Of a stretch of 64,000 nt of DNA, positions 1 to 9,402 are shown piece after piece. Origin of the DNA: VBAU01 sp036005185 (GTDB taxonomy: Bacteria > Bacteroidota > Bacteroidia > Chitinophagales > Chitinophagaceae); assembly GCA_036005185.1 (NCBI GenBank), contig DASYQS010000038.1, forward strand, positions 186,001 to 250,000, written 5' to 3'. A program made the translations under genes and the position numbers. The notes beneath the pieces are model-generated. The model was not told where the DNA came from. It saw nothing but the letters and a program-made list of their open reading frames with translations, and searched no databases. Numbering within the stretch: the first letter of the stretch is position 1; every line of letters begins with the position of its first letter.

Positions 1-588
1 AAAATTTATACAACTTTAGATTTCAATTTTTTGTCAGATCGTTTTTTGTTGATTAACAACCACAAAACGATAATCCGGCTGTGATTGAGGCTAATTCTCC
101 CTTTAGTATAGCAAAAAAGGGATACAGGCAAAATATTAAAGAAAAAGTGTTTTAGCCGTTGGGCCATTAATAAATTATCCTAACTTGCTATAACAGTCAT
201 CCGCCCTTTGCAATTTTTAATTCGCTTTACTCTTTCGTAAACACCCGGTACTGGAAATCCTGTTTTCCAGTAATTGATTATTTTGACGGCTAAAATTTAC
301 GATCCAGGCATTGAATCCGCATCTTGTCTTTATCACGCTACTCCCTATGGGTCTTAATGCTGCCACCAACTAATCTTTAAGGTTTTGTTCAGTAAGCTGT
401 TTCTTTCTTTTATAGAGATATTCTGAAATGATTCACGAATATCAACGATGATTTCAAAGAAGTAGGAAATGTTTCTCACCAACATGTCTATAAAACCATT
501 TTTGAAACAAGTTAGTGCCTGATTACTCTAGCAAAAAACGGAATCCGCCGAAAATCCGATCAAAGAGTAGGCAATTAAATTTTATTGT
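1..588. other. Intergenic region, no gene recognised
   Basis: This AT-rich stretch precedes the first gene. I see no open frame with coding character and no RNA gene. The only local structure is a 7-bp inverted repeat (CTGGAAA/TTTCCAG) at 251-270, not followed by a T-run. The window edge may cut an upstream gene's control region, but nothing here identifies one. Confidence 0.5.
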
Positions 589-1557
589 ATGGAAACATTG
601 ACAAAAAAACCGGCTGGTAAAAAAATCGTTGTGCCGGTAAAAATTGCTCCAATCAAAGAAGACGATAAGTATTATGTAGAAATGGACGTTACGGAAAAGC
701 GTGCAATGGGATGGCTGCCCGATTATCCTGACTTTCGGGACTATGATCTTCGCACACCGGAAATAAAAGAAGTATTTCGCGGAACTAAGCTGGCAAATGG
801 AAAACTTTCATTGCCTGCATCGGTTGATCTTAGACCGTGGTGCTCGCCAGTTGAAAACCAGGGTTCTTTAGGTTCTTGCACCGCTAATGCAGGTGTGGGA
901 TTAATTGAATACTTTGAAAGAAGAGCTTTTGGTAACTACATTGATGGTTCACGTCTTTTCCTTTACAAAGCTACTCGTAATTATATGCAGGTAACCGGAG
1001 ATACTGGGGCCTATTTGAGAACTACTATGGGTGCTATGGTATTGTTTGGCGTAGTGCCTGAAAAGTATTGGCCTTATAATATTGCAGGCTTTGATATTGA
1101 ACCACCGGCTTTCTGCTACAGTTTTGCTAATAATTTCAAGACAATTAAGTATTTCAGACTCGACCCGGCCGGCACGCCGAAAGATACCGTATTGAATAAT
1201 GTGAAAACAAATCTCGCCGCCGGCCTGCCAGGCATGTTTGGATTCAGTGTTTATAATTCATTTTACCAAGCACAAACAACGGGAAAAGTTCCCATGCCTG
1301 CATCTGCCGGCGATCCTTGGGTAGGTGGCCACGCTGTTGATGTTGTTGGATATGATGATACTATTCGAATCAAAAACTCCAGACCTGGTTCTGTCGAAAC
1401 AGTGGGCGCATTACTTATCAGAAACTCATGGGGTGCATGGGGTCCGATGGGAGGATATTTGTGGATGCCCTATGATTTTATTTTGAAAGGACTTGCAACA
1501 GATTTTTGGACGCTGATCTCTTCAGACTATGTAAATACAGGAGCATTCAATATTTGA
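589..1557 (+). CDS. Papain-like C1 family cysteine peptidase
   Basis: A 322-residue protein with the complete C1A peptidase active site: oxyanion-hole Gln91 and nucleophile Cys97 in NQGSLGSCTAN, catalytic His248 in GGHAVDVVGY, and Asn279 in IRNSWG. The first ~80 residues contain a short D-rich segment (LPDYPDFRDYDLR) typical of bacterial C1 proteins that lack a long inhibitory pro-domain. No signal peptide is visible, since the N-terminus is Lys-rich without a hydrophobic core, so it is probably cytoplasmic or exported by an unrecognised route. It stands alone and ends just before a strong hairpin. Substrate is unknown; bacterial homologues are often annotated only as C1 family peptidase. Confidence 0.9.
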   Translation: METLTKKPAGKKIVVPVKIAPIKEDDKYYVEMDVTEKRAMGWLPDYPDFRDYDLRTPEIKEVFRGTKLANGKLSLPASVDLRPWCSPVENQGSLGSCTANAGVGLIEYFERRAFGNYIDGSRLFLYKATRNYMQVTGDTGAYLRTTMGAMVLFGVVPEKYWPYNIAGFDIEPPAFCYSFANNFKTIKYFRLDPAGTPKDTVLNNVKTNLAAGLPGMFGFSVYNSFYQAQTTGKVPMPASAGDPWVGGHAVDVVGYDDTIRIKNSRPGSVETVGALLIRNSWGAWGPMGGYLWMPYDFILKGLATDFWTLISSDYVNTGAFNI

Positions 1558-1563
1558 TCAGAG

Positions 1564-1604
1564 ATCACAACATCTCACCATAATTTATCGTGAGATGTTG
1601 TGAT
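1564..1604. terminator. Strong bidirectional hairpin terminator
   Basis: A perfect 15-bp inverted repeat (ATCACAACATCTCAC / GTGAGATGTTGTGAT) with an 11-nt loop lies 7 bp after the peptidase stop and 33 bp before the stop of the convergent serine hydrolase. The T-run is weak on both sides. Position between convergent genes supports a shared terminator. Confidence 0.75.
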
Positions 1605-1636
1605 TAAAATTGATTTTGAATTGACTAGGTAATGGT

Positions 1637-3016
1637 TCATTTTTTTATTGAGGCGATAACTTCTTTCAAAAATTTATTTTCATTAATAGCATGTAAACCA
1701 AACCGCAGTACAATTAATTTTTTTGAAGGAATAATGTATATATCCTGGCCTCCATAACCATCTGCGAAAAACATATCGGCAGGTACGTCGGGATACAAAT
1801 GTTTTGTTGGATCTTTTTCATCAAAACCATTCAACCAAAATTGGTATCCGTAATGTTTTTGTTTATCAGCCGAAGACGGCTGTACAGATTGCTGTACCCA
1901 ATTAGCAGGTAAAATTTGTTCACCCTTCCAAACACCATTGTTATAGTATAGTAAACCAAACCTTGCAAAATCCCGGGCTGTAGCATAACTGTAGGATGAA
2001 CCAATATATGTACCTGATGCATCCGGTTCAAGTACCAGTGAGTAAATATTTATTTTATGAAATAAAGATTGATAAGGGAAGGAGGCATAATGCTCCTCTC
2101 CTATTATATTTCTGATAATGCGGCTAATGATATTTGTATTGCCGCTTGAATAATAAAACTGTTGGCCTGGTTCATATTTAAGTGGAAGTTTTGCAGTAAA
2201 GGCTGCCATGTCCCCATGCTTAAATAACATGTTAGTAACCTCGCTGGGACTTGTGTAATCTTCTTTAAAATTCAGACCCGAAGTTTGCTGCAACAATTGC
2301 TTTAAGGTAATGTTCCCTTTTTTAGTATTCTTCCATTCCGGCACAGGCGCCGGCATATCAGGATTTAATTTTTCTTCTTTTACCAAAACACCAACCATGG
2401 CCGCTGTTAAGCTTTTCGATATCGACCAACCCAGCATCGGAGTGTTTTTATCAAAACCTGGTGCGTATTTTTCTGCTGCAATTTTTCCGTCATAGATCAC
2501 TAGCACAGCTCTTGTAAATGCAGGCTTCCCTTTGAATGTTGCATTCATCACACTATCCACTGCCTGCTGCAATAAATTTTTATCAATAAAAGAAGGAAAA
2601 CTGTCAATTATTTTATCGCCATAAGGCCAGGCAACGGTATCTCGATTTACTGCCGGCAAAGAAGGGAGATCAAAATGTTGCGCCCTTACTTCGGCTTCAG
2701 GAATATCATTAATAATGGTGCAGCCAATTCCCTTTCGATAAATAGCTTTACGTTTTGCAAATCCCCAAACAGAACCAGAAACAGAAGAATCTTTTTCATT
2801 CATGGTATAACTGCCCAATGAAAGTGGAAAATCTCCAAGATCCTCTTTAATCACATCGGCGGCCTTGCGATGCTGCAGATAAATAGCAGATGCCAGATTT
2901 TTTGCGCCATAACCACTAATAATCGGAAAAGCTCTCCAAGCATACCATATACCGAAAACAAGGACTAACAATAACAGTCCTAATATAGAGCGGATAATAA
3001 TTTTACGAAGCCTCAT
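1637..3016 (-). CDS. Membrane-anchored serine hydrolase, beta-lactamase (class C/PBP4-like) family
   Basis: A 459-residue protein starting with a basic N-terminus and one hydrophobic anchor (residues ~8-25), so the hydrolase domain should face the periplasm. The serine beta-lactamase-like fold shows its SxxK motif as SISK (Ser198, Lys201) and a Tyr-type second motif YSSGN (Tyr289). The C-terminal part carries YGYQFW and FFADGYGGQDI, where this family places its third active-site motif. Members hydrolyse peptides or esters; true beta-lactamase activity is uncommon in this membrane-anchored subgroup. It converges on the peptidase gene and is divergent from the K+ channel gene. Family assignment is firm and substrate is unknown. 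Confidence 0.88.
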   Translation of the reverse strand: MRLRKIIIRSILGLLLLVLVFGIWYAWRAFPIISGYGAKNLASAIYLQHRKAADVIKEDLGDFPLSLGSYTMNEKDSSVSGSVWGFAKRKAIYRKGIGCTIINDIPEAEVRAQHFDLPSLPAVNRDTVAWPYGDKIIDSFPSFIDKNLLQQAVDSVMNATFKGKPAFTRAVLVIYDGKIAAEKYAPGFDKNTPMLGWSISKSLTAAMVGVLVKEEKLNPDMPAPVPEWKNTKKGNITLKQLLQQTSGLNFKEDYTSPSEVTNMLFKHGDMAAFTAKLPLKYEPGQQFYYSSGNTNIISRIIRNIIGEEHYASFPYQSLFHKINIYSLVLEPDASGTYIGSSYSYATARDFARFGLLYYNNGVWKGEQILPANWVQQSVQPSSADKQKHYGYQFWLNGFDEKDPTKHLYPDVPADMFFADGYGGQDIYIIPSKKLIVLRFGLHAINENKFLKEVIASIKK

Positions 3017-3181
3017 TGGAAGAGTTAATAATTAAAAATACTGCAAAATAGATTGAAACGATACGAATAATTCTTGCTAGCTAAAAAGATTTACTCCTTT
3101 AGCAAATAGCGAGACAACTCTACACATAGAAGCGGCTATCCAAAAAAAACTGTAAGTAGATTTGCGCATAAATTATACATT

Positions 3182-4129
3182 ATGTCTGTATCAAAACGCA
3201 TCAATCCATACTCAAAGCTGAATGATGACACCGGCTTCAGCAATACCGGCATTATCAACGGCGGTCGCTTTATTAACCGTGATGGAACATTTAATCTCCG
3301 AAAAAAAGGACGGCCTTTCTGGGATCGGTTTAGTGTTTATTATACTATGCTCACCGTGCCGGTATTTCAATTCATGAGCATCATTTTTATTTTTTTTATT
3401 TGCATCAATCTTATTTATGCTGGCATTTATTTATGGATAGGCCCCAAACAATTTACAGGTCTTATGCTTCATACAAGCTGGGGAGTATTTAAAGAATTAT
3501 TTTTCTTCAGCACACAAACTTTTACCACCGTTGGCTATGGAAGAGTAAACCCCACAGGTGGGGCTGCGAACATTGTAGCTTCGATCGAAGCGCTCAGCGG
3601 TTTTCTATCTTTTGCTATAGTTACCGGTCTTATCTATGGAAGATTTGCAAGGCCAAGGGCTCATCTTGCCTTCAGCGATCATGCAACCATTACTCCATAC
3701 CATGACAAAACTGGATTGATGTTTCGCTTTGCTTGTTACAAAGAACATCATGCTCTCTCAGATGTGACGGTACAAGTAAATCTTGCTATGCTGATACAGG
3801 AAAATGGTGAGCCACGCTATAAATATTATGAGCTTGCACTTGAACGCAACAAAATTGAAAATCTGCCCATGAACTGGACAGTCGTACATCCCATTAATGA
3901 ACAAAGTCCATTACTTGGATTTTCAGAAGAAGATCTGCGAGCTGCTGATGTTGAATTATATGTTACAGTAAGGGGATTCAATGATGTTTACTCAAACACC
4001 GTACAACAAAGAACTTCCTATACTTATAATGAAATCAAATTAAATCGACGGTTTATACCGATGTATCAAGAAACAGAAAATGGGACTATTTTGGAACTGC
4101 ATAAACTAAATAAATCGATAGCTCAATAA
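3182..4129 (+). CDS. KirBac-type inward-rectifier potassium channel
   Basis: A 315-residue protein with the Kir layout: an N-terminal slide-helix region (residues ~40-55, FWDRFSVYYTML), TM1 (~57-83), pore helix and K+ selectivity filter TTVGYG (115-120), TM2 (~130-156) and a cytoplasmic immunoglobulin-like Kir domain (~160-300). The turret after the filter is short. It should form a homotetrameric K+ channel in the inner membrane. Length matches characterised KirBac proteins, and the filter is unaltered. It stands alone, with no adjacent gene suggesting a ligand. Family call is confident; gating is not inferable. Confidence 0.93.
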   Translation: MSVSKRINPYSKLNDDTGFSNTGIINGGRFINRDGTFNLRKKGRPFWDRFSVYYTMLTVPVFQFMSIIFIFFICINLIYAGIYLWIGPKQFTGLMLHTSWGVFKELFFFSTQTFTTVGYGRVNPTGGAANIVASIEALSGFLSFAIVTGLIYGRFARPRAHLAFSDHATITPYHDKTGLMFRFACYKEHHALSDVTVQVNLAMLIQENGEPRYKYYELALERNKIENLPMNWTVVHPINEQSPLLGFSEEDLRAADVELYVTVRGFNDVYSNTVQQRTSYTYNEIKLNRRFIPMYQETENGTILELHKLNKSIAQ

Positions 4130-4250
4130 AAATTGTAATGTTACGAACATTGAGGCTGCCTAACGAAAGATTATTTTAAGATTTAGGGTGCACCTGAATT
4201 TTCGGAAGAGAGTTGAAAGTGATTAATATTGTCTAAACGTCAAATGAAAA

Positions 4251-4715
4251 TCATAGTTGTTGTTGTAGCTCTTCGGTGAGTTGCTCCACAAGTTCTGGCC
4301 GGCCATGAAAGGCAGCCGGCGTATTTTGAAATAAAGCAATACGAAATTGCTCCTCCTCTTTTACAGCCACGAGCGATTGTATGGCATTTGTTTTTGGATT
4401 GATTTCCTTTTGGTCGCGGGGAACCATTCCAGCCACTGCACGAAGCAAGGCAACGGTGGGTGATAATAATCGAATTTCTCTGATGATGGTTACAAATTTT
4501 GCAGGGCGATGATCTGCAAAAATGGATGAAAGATGAGAAAAAATCTCTTGCTTTCCATTGGCAAGGCTGCCGTCAAAGCCAATCATATTACCGTTTTCGG
4601 CGAACAAAGCTGCAAAAGCTTTGGCTTGCATATCATTCCAGCTATTGATAAGGTTTTTGTAAACCGATCGTACGGCCGACTCATTTGTTGACAATCTTTC
4701 AGAATTCTTTACCAT
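4251..4715 (-). CDS. SgcJ/EcaC-like (DUF4440/NTF2-fold) protein
   Basis: A 154-residue NTF2-fold protein. Recognisable features are SVYKNLINSWNDMQAKAFAA followed by FAENGNMIGFDGS, the layout of the SgcJ/EcaC and SnoaL/DUF4440 group. An in-frame TTG at 4808 would add 31 residues, but the ATG at 4715 sits immediately before the conserved domain and gives the usual family length, so I prefer it. No signal peptide is seen. These proteins use the cone-shaped fold to bind small molecules, and most have no proven activity. It converges with the channel gene and is divergent from the AsmA gene. A second SgcJ-like gene lies at 59886. Confidence 0.72.
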   Translation of the reverse strand: MVKNSERLSTNESAVRSVYKNLINSWNDMQAKAFAALFAENGNMIGFDGSLANGKQEIFSHLSSIFADHRPAKFVTIIREIRLLSPTVALLRAVAGMVPRDQKEINPKTNAIQSLVAVKEEEQFRIALFQNTPAAFHGRPELVEQLTEELQQQL

Positions 4716-4880
4716 TAACACATGTTTGAGTAGTTCCGGCAAATGATGTGCCGCATAAATCCTCGTTCCACTTGAATTTTCCGCACTTAATGCCCTTACC
4801 CAAAACAAGTACTTCTGTTTATTGCATCTACGGCAAAAGAATATTATTTTTCCGGTCTAAAAAACACCAAACCAATTCGT

Positions 4881-7800
4881 ATGAAAAAAGTTTTGAAATA
4901 CACCGCTATAGGGTTATTATCATTAATTCTTCTTGCATTTCTTATCCCTATTTTATTTAAAGGAAAAATTTGGAAATTGGTTAAAGCCGAAATCAATAAA
5001 AATATTGAGGCCAAAGTTGATTTTAGTGATGTCAGCCTTTCACTGTTTCGTCATTTTCCTAAATTGTCTATTGGTATTGAAAACATCACTGTAACAGGCA
5101 CTCATGAATTTGAAAAAGATACTTTGCTCAGCGCAGAGCAATTAGACGCATCTGTTAACCTGATGAGCATTTTAAAAGGTGATCATATTAAAGTGTACGG
5201 TGTTTATCTTCAATCGCCGCGTATTCATGCTTTGGTCAATAAAAGCGGCAAAGCGAATTGGGAAATAACTAAGGAAGATTCAACAAGCTCAGGTGGAGAA
5301 AATTCTTCTTCTTTTGCATTGAGCCTTGAAAAATATCAAATCAAAAATGGTTATGTGTATTATAAAGACGAAAGCAGCAATATGCTGGCTGAAATTTCAG
5401 GTTTGAATCACGAGGGAAAAGGCAATTTTACTCAGGATATCTTTACATTGACTACAAAGACAAATGCAAGTGAGGCCCGGTTTGTTTATGACAATATTCC
5501 TTACCTAGCCAACGCAGCAACTACCATTGACGCAGATTTCGAAATAGATAATAAAACAAGCAAATATTCTTTTAAAAACGCTGCTATCAAGTTAAACGAT
5601 CTGAAACTGCTTGCAGATGGCTTTTTCCAATTAGTAAACGACAGTGTGTATAATATGGATGTCAGCTTTAATGCCCCATCCAATGAGTTTAAAAATATTT
5701 TGTCACTAGTACCTGCTATTTATAAAACAGATTTTAATAAATTAAAAACCAGTGGTACTGCTGCTATCAAAGGTTTTGTAAAAGGCACTTATAGCCCCCT
5801 ACGGTTGCCGGCTTATAATGTGGACATCAATATTCAGGACGGCTTTTTCCAATATCCTGATCTTCCGCAACCAGTAAAAAATATTCAGCTTATGGCGCAA
5901 CTAGTGAATAATGATGGTGTGATGGATCACATGGTCGTGGATATTGCAAAAGGGCATTTGGAAATGGGCTCTGAGCCCATTGACATTCGATTGCTATTTA
6001 AAAACCCTGAAACCGTAAAATTTATTGACGCCGCAGTAAAAGGAAATCTTAATCTCGTAAATATCACAAAATTTGTAAAATTGGATCCCGGCACAAAATT
6101 ATCGGGATCGGTTTGGATTGATGCTTTTGCCAGAGGAAGTCTTTCAGCTCTTCAGCAACAAAAAGGGAATTTCAATGCTGGTGGATTCTTCGATGTTCGA
6201 AATTTTTATTATGCTTCAAAAGATTTCCCTCAACCTATTCAAAACGGAAATTTTAAAATAGAATTGGAAAATACCGGAGGTATTGCTGATGAGACGGTTG
6301 TTAATGTTTCTTCAGCGCATGTGGAAGTTGGCAAAAATCCTGTTGACTTTACACTTCAATTAAACAAACCCGTTTCTGCGGCTAATTTCAATGGAACGGC
6401 TAAAGGAAAATTTTTGTTGGACGATATCAAACAATTTACACAATTAGAACCCGGTACCAGCATCAAGGGATTGTTGGACGCAGACTTGAATTTTAGTGGA
6501 AGCAAGGCTGATATTGATAAAAAGAATTACGAAAGGATTAATGCAACGGGTGTGGTAAATCTGGCAAATGTGCATTATATCTCCAAAGATTATCCTGATG
6601 GTATTCAAGTAAAAGCAGCTCAGTTGAATTTTAGTCCTCAAAGTGTAGCCCTAAACAATTTTGATGGTCATTTTCAACATACACATTTCACTGCAAATGG
6701 TGTATTGGATAATTTAATTGGATATGCTTTGCATAAACAAGAATTGAACGGAACGGTCAACGTTGCAGCGGATAAGATAAATTTGAATGACTGGATGGGC
6801 ACTGATACTTCTTCAGCTACCAATAGTCAATCCTCCGGTCCATTTTTAGTGCCTTCGAACATGGATATAACAGTGAATGCAAAAGCAGATGAAGTAAAGT
6901 ATGACAAAGTAACTTATAAGAATGTGCAAGGTGCTTTGATAATGAAAGATGAAAGTATTCAATTACAAAATGTGCAAACAGAAGCGCTGGATGGCACTAT
7001 GGCTTTTACCGGCTCCTATTCTACCCGATTAAATAAAACAAAACCTGATGTTAGTCTTAATTATGACGTAAAAGATATTGATGTGCAAAAGGCTTTTTAT
7101 GCGTACAACACCATGCAGATGCTGATGCCCATTGGTAAATTTTTAGCAGGGAAGCTAACCTCTAAATTTAACATGACAGGCAAGCTCAATGGCGATATGT
7201 TTCCTGATCTAAGCAGTCTTACCGGCAATGGAAACTTATTGTTGATCCAAGGTTTTCTCAACAAATTTCAGCCACTCGATAAATTGGCTGCTACCCTGGG
7301 CGTAAACGAATTGAAATCGGTTAGTTTGAAAGACATAAAAAGTTATTTTGAGTTTACCAATGGTAAAGTGCTGGTAAAGCCTTTCGATATTAAAGTGAAG
7401 GATATTGATATGCAGATCGGCGGCATGCATGGTCTTGATCAGTCCATTGATTACATCATTGGTATGAAAATTCCCCGCAAGTATTTAGGAAATACAGGAA
7501 ATGAATTGGTCAATAACCTAGCCTCGCAAGCGACCAACAAAGGAATTCCGGTAAATGTTTCAGACGTAGTGAATCTAAATGTAAAAATGAATGGAAGCAT
7601 TACGAACCCCGTGCTCAAAACAGACTTGAAAGAAAGCGCAGGGGATATGTCAAAAGAATTAAAACAACAAGCAACTGCTTTTGTGCAACAAAAAGTAGAT
7701 AGTACCAAACAGACTGTCAAAGATTCATTGAATGTTGTCAAAAATCAAGTAGTAAAAGATGCAAAGAGTGAGTTGACAAAGCAATTGACTGGAGAAAAAG

Positions 7801-7901
7801 ATACAGCAAACAAGGGAACTTCTCTGCAGGATACAAAAGAAAAGGCACAAGAAACATTGAAAAAAACTCTTGGCGGTTTTTTAAAGAAAAAGAAACAGTA
7901 G
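4881..7901 (+). CDS. AsmA-family inner-membrane-anchored protein
   Basis: A 1006-residue protein with one N-terminal transmembrane helix (residues ~8-27) followed by a long beta-rich periplasmic body. AsmA-type repeats of about 150 residues are visible as recurrent segments of the form 'F-P-N-x-N...GTxxxKG', and the AsmA-like C-terminal module is at ~800-900 (LLIQGFLNKFQPLDKLAATLG ... GMHGLDQSIDYIIGMKIPR). The last ~120 residues are a Lys/Gln/Thr-rich charged tail. AsmA/YhdP/TamB relatives are thought to bridge the envelope and move phospholipids to the outer membrane; that role is family knowledge, not shown here. The start is the ATG before the hydrophobic helix. Confidence 0.88.
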   Translation: MKKVLKYTAIGLLSLILLAFLIPILFKGKIWKLVKAEINKNIEAKVDFSDVSLSLFRHFPKLSIGIENITVTGTHEFEKDTLLSAEQLDASVNLMSILKGDHIKVYGVYLQSPRIHALVNKSGKANWEITKEDSTSSGGENSSSFALSLEKYQIKNGYVYYKDESSNMLAEISGLNHEGKGNFTQDIFTLTTKTNASEARFVYDNIPYLANAATTIDADFEIDNKTSKYSFKNAAIKLNDLKLLADGFFQLVNDSVYNMDVSFNAPSNEFKNILSLVPAIYKTDFNKLKTSGTAAIKGFVKGTYSPLRLPAYNVDINIQDGFFQYPDLPQPVKNIQLMAQLVNNDGVMDHMVVDIAKGHLEMGSEPIDIRLLFKNPETVKFIDAAVKGNLNLVNITKFVKLDPGTKLSGSVWIDAFARGSLSALQQQKGNFNAGGFFDVRNFYYASKDFPQPIQNGNFKIELENTGGIADETVVNVSSAHVEVGKNPVDFTLQLNKPVSAANFNGTAKGKFLLDDIKQFTQLEPGTSIKGLLDADLNFSGSKADIDKKNYERINATGVVNLANVHYISKDYPDGIQVKAAQLNFSPQSVALNNFDGHFQHTHFTANGVLDNLIGYALHKQELNGTVNVAADKINLNDWMGTDTSSATNSQSSGPFLVPSNMDITVNAKADEVKYDKVTYKNVQGALIMKDESIQLQNVQTEALDGTMAFTGSYSTRLNKTKPDVSLNYDVKDIDVQKAFYAYNTMQMLMPIGKFLAGKLTSKFNMTGKLNGDMFPDLSSLTGNGNLLLIQGFLNKFQPLDKLAATLGVNELKSVSLKDIKSYFEFTNGKVLVKPFDIKVKDIDMQIGGMHGLDQSIDYIIGMKIPRKYLGNTGNELVNNLASQATNKGIPVNVSDVVNLNVKMNGSITNPVLKTDLKESAGDMSKELKQQATAFVQQKVDSTKQTVKDSLNVVKNQVVKDAKSELTKQLTGEKDTANKGTSLQDTKEKAQETLKKTLGGFLKKKKQ

Positions 7902-7938
7902 ATAAGCGGAGAAACATACATGAAGATGATTGCTATCT

Positions 7939-8625
7939 TCATTTCAGAAACTCTTTAATCAAGGAAGAAAGTAAATTGGTATTCACTTGCTCTATTGGAT
8001 GACCTGTGTCAGGTAATAATTTAAATTCTCCATTTGGCAAAGCTTGCTGCACAGCAACAGTTTCAGCGTATGTGATCATCTTGTCCTTATCCCCCAACAA
8101 GAGCAAACAAGGTATCGTGATATGACCATAATCTTCAAGCTTTAATGTATTGTTTTTCCCAAGCCCCAGCAACATTTCCTTGGTTTTATCAAGAATGGTT
8201 TTCCAGTCGTTTGGCGAATGACGCTGCTCTAATTGCTTTGCAAATGCTGGTATCTTTTCTACCATTGTGTCCGCATTCAGCATTTTTGTTTCTTTTGCTG
8301 CAACAACCTCATCCCAATGAAATTTAGTAGCTAACGTAATGATTCTGTTGATCAACTGCGGATAATGCCTTGCTAAGTACATTGCTACATAACCACCCAT
8401 GCTGTATCCGAAAATAGATACTTGTTCTATGTTGTTCTCTTTGATATAATCAAAAACATTATCTGCGAAATAAGGAATTGAGAACGGATTTTTTGGTAAC
8501 ATGGTTCCACCATGACCACTAAAATTGAGAGCATGTACAAAATATTGGCCGCTTAAGCAATCGACTAAAGGTTTCAGTTGATCCTTTGCGCCAATAGCAC
8601 CATGAAGCAAAAGAAGATGTTGCAT
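7939..8625 (-). CDS. Alpha/beta-fold hydrolase
   Basis: A 228-residue alpha/beta hydrolase with the full catalytic set: nucleophile elbow GYSMGG (Ser75), acid Asp179 in LLGDKDK and His209 in DTGHP, plus the HG oxyanion segment at residues 8-9. No signal peptide, so it is cytoplasmic. It resembles carboxylesterase/MenH-like small hydrolases, but the sequence alone does not select a substrate. It converges with the AsmA gene; an 8-bp inverted repeat (ATGAAGAT/ATCTTCAT) at 7920-7942 overlaps its stop and may act as a weak terminator. Confidence 0.85.
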   Translation of the reverse strand: MQHLLLLHGAIGAKDQLKPLVDCLSGQYFVHALNFSGHGGTMLPKNPFSIPYFADNVFDYIKENNIEQVSIFGYSMGGYVAMYLARHYPQLINRIITLATKFHWDEVVAAKETKMLNADTMVEKIPAFAKQLEQRHSPNDWKTILDKTKEMLLGLGKNNTLKLEDYGHITIPCLLLLGDKDKMITYAETVAVQQALPNGEFKLLPDTGHPIEQVNTNLLSSLIKEFLK

Positions 8626-8877
8626 TTAGCAAAATTAGTCATGTCATGTTGAACCTTGACGTCGCATTCCGTGATCTTTAGATACAATTAAAAGCCGACG
8701 AAAGACTTCTCCGGCTGTATGCATCAAATCAATCATAATTATTTGTTGCTGGAATTTGCAGAGTCTCTTCGGGCCTGCTCTTTCCGGATTGTTTGTCTCC
8801 AAAATGTAAAGTCTTGCCAATGCACGTGAAAGTTTTTTGTTACCATATCAGTCCTTTTTAATTTTAATAGACTTTTT

Positions 8878-9333
8878 ATGACCTACGATACCAAACTGGA
8901 TCTTAAAAAGATCCTTAATGCAGCGAAAACAATTCTATTGATAGACTGGCCAGACTCTAGTCTTCCCAGGACATTACGCAGTGCTGGGTTCTCAGTATTC
9001 TGTTACTCACCCAATCATTATTCCGAAGTTGATGTAGTAAGCGATTATCCTCATGATGTTAATCAAAAAAATATATTTCCACCGCGGAATAAAGATGAAG
9101 GATACTTAGTGTTCCGTCCAGTTGAAAACTCTCCCGGATCTGTGGACATTGTAAATATTTATCGGCCGGAAAAGGAGCATGCCGAAATTATTACAAAGCA
9201 TGTATTGCCGCTTGGCGCGAAAGTATTATGGCTACATCCACCCCTAACGTCCGCAACTACCCGCTCACTTGCAAAAGAACATGGGTTGATTTTTATTGAG
9301 GCCTATAATATTGCTGAAGCAGTCATGCATTGA
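8878..9333 (+). CDS. CoA-binding (YccU-like) Rossmann protein
   Basis: A 151-residue single-domain protein. The order of elements fits the CoA-binding domain family: ILLIDWPDSSLPRTLRSAGFSVFCYSP (strand, turn, helix, strand), then VDIVNIYRPEKEHAEII and LGAKVLWLHPPL, each matching the conserved VDIV(D/N)-(F/Y)R and GA-WLQ segments of YccU-like proteins. The usual Gly-rich loop after the first strand is replaced by DWPDSS, so nucleotide or CoA binding is not assured. Cytoplasmic. The amylase gene follows in the same direction after 69 bp. Function is unknown. Confidence 0.62.
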   Translation: MTYDTKLDLKKILNAAKTILLIDWPDSSLPRTLRSAGFSVFCYSPNHYSEVDVVSDYPHDVNQKNIFPPRNKDEGYLVFRPVENSPGSVDIVNIYRPEKEHAEIITKHVLPLGAKVLWLHPPLTSATTRSLAKEHGLIFIEAYNIAEAVMH

Positions 9334-9402
9334 AATTGATTTGAACGAGTGACTGATTGTTTTTATGAATTTAGATACCTTCATTATCTAAAAATCAAAG
9401 TC

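Noticed and set aside
7451..7741. Minus-strand 96-codon frame inside the AsmA gene
   Set aside because: It is antisense to a well-supported coding region and has no recognisable domain.
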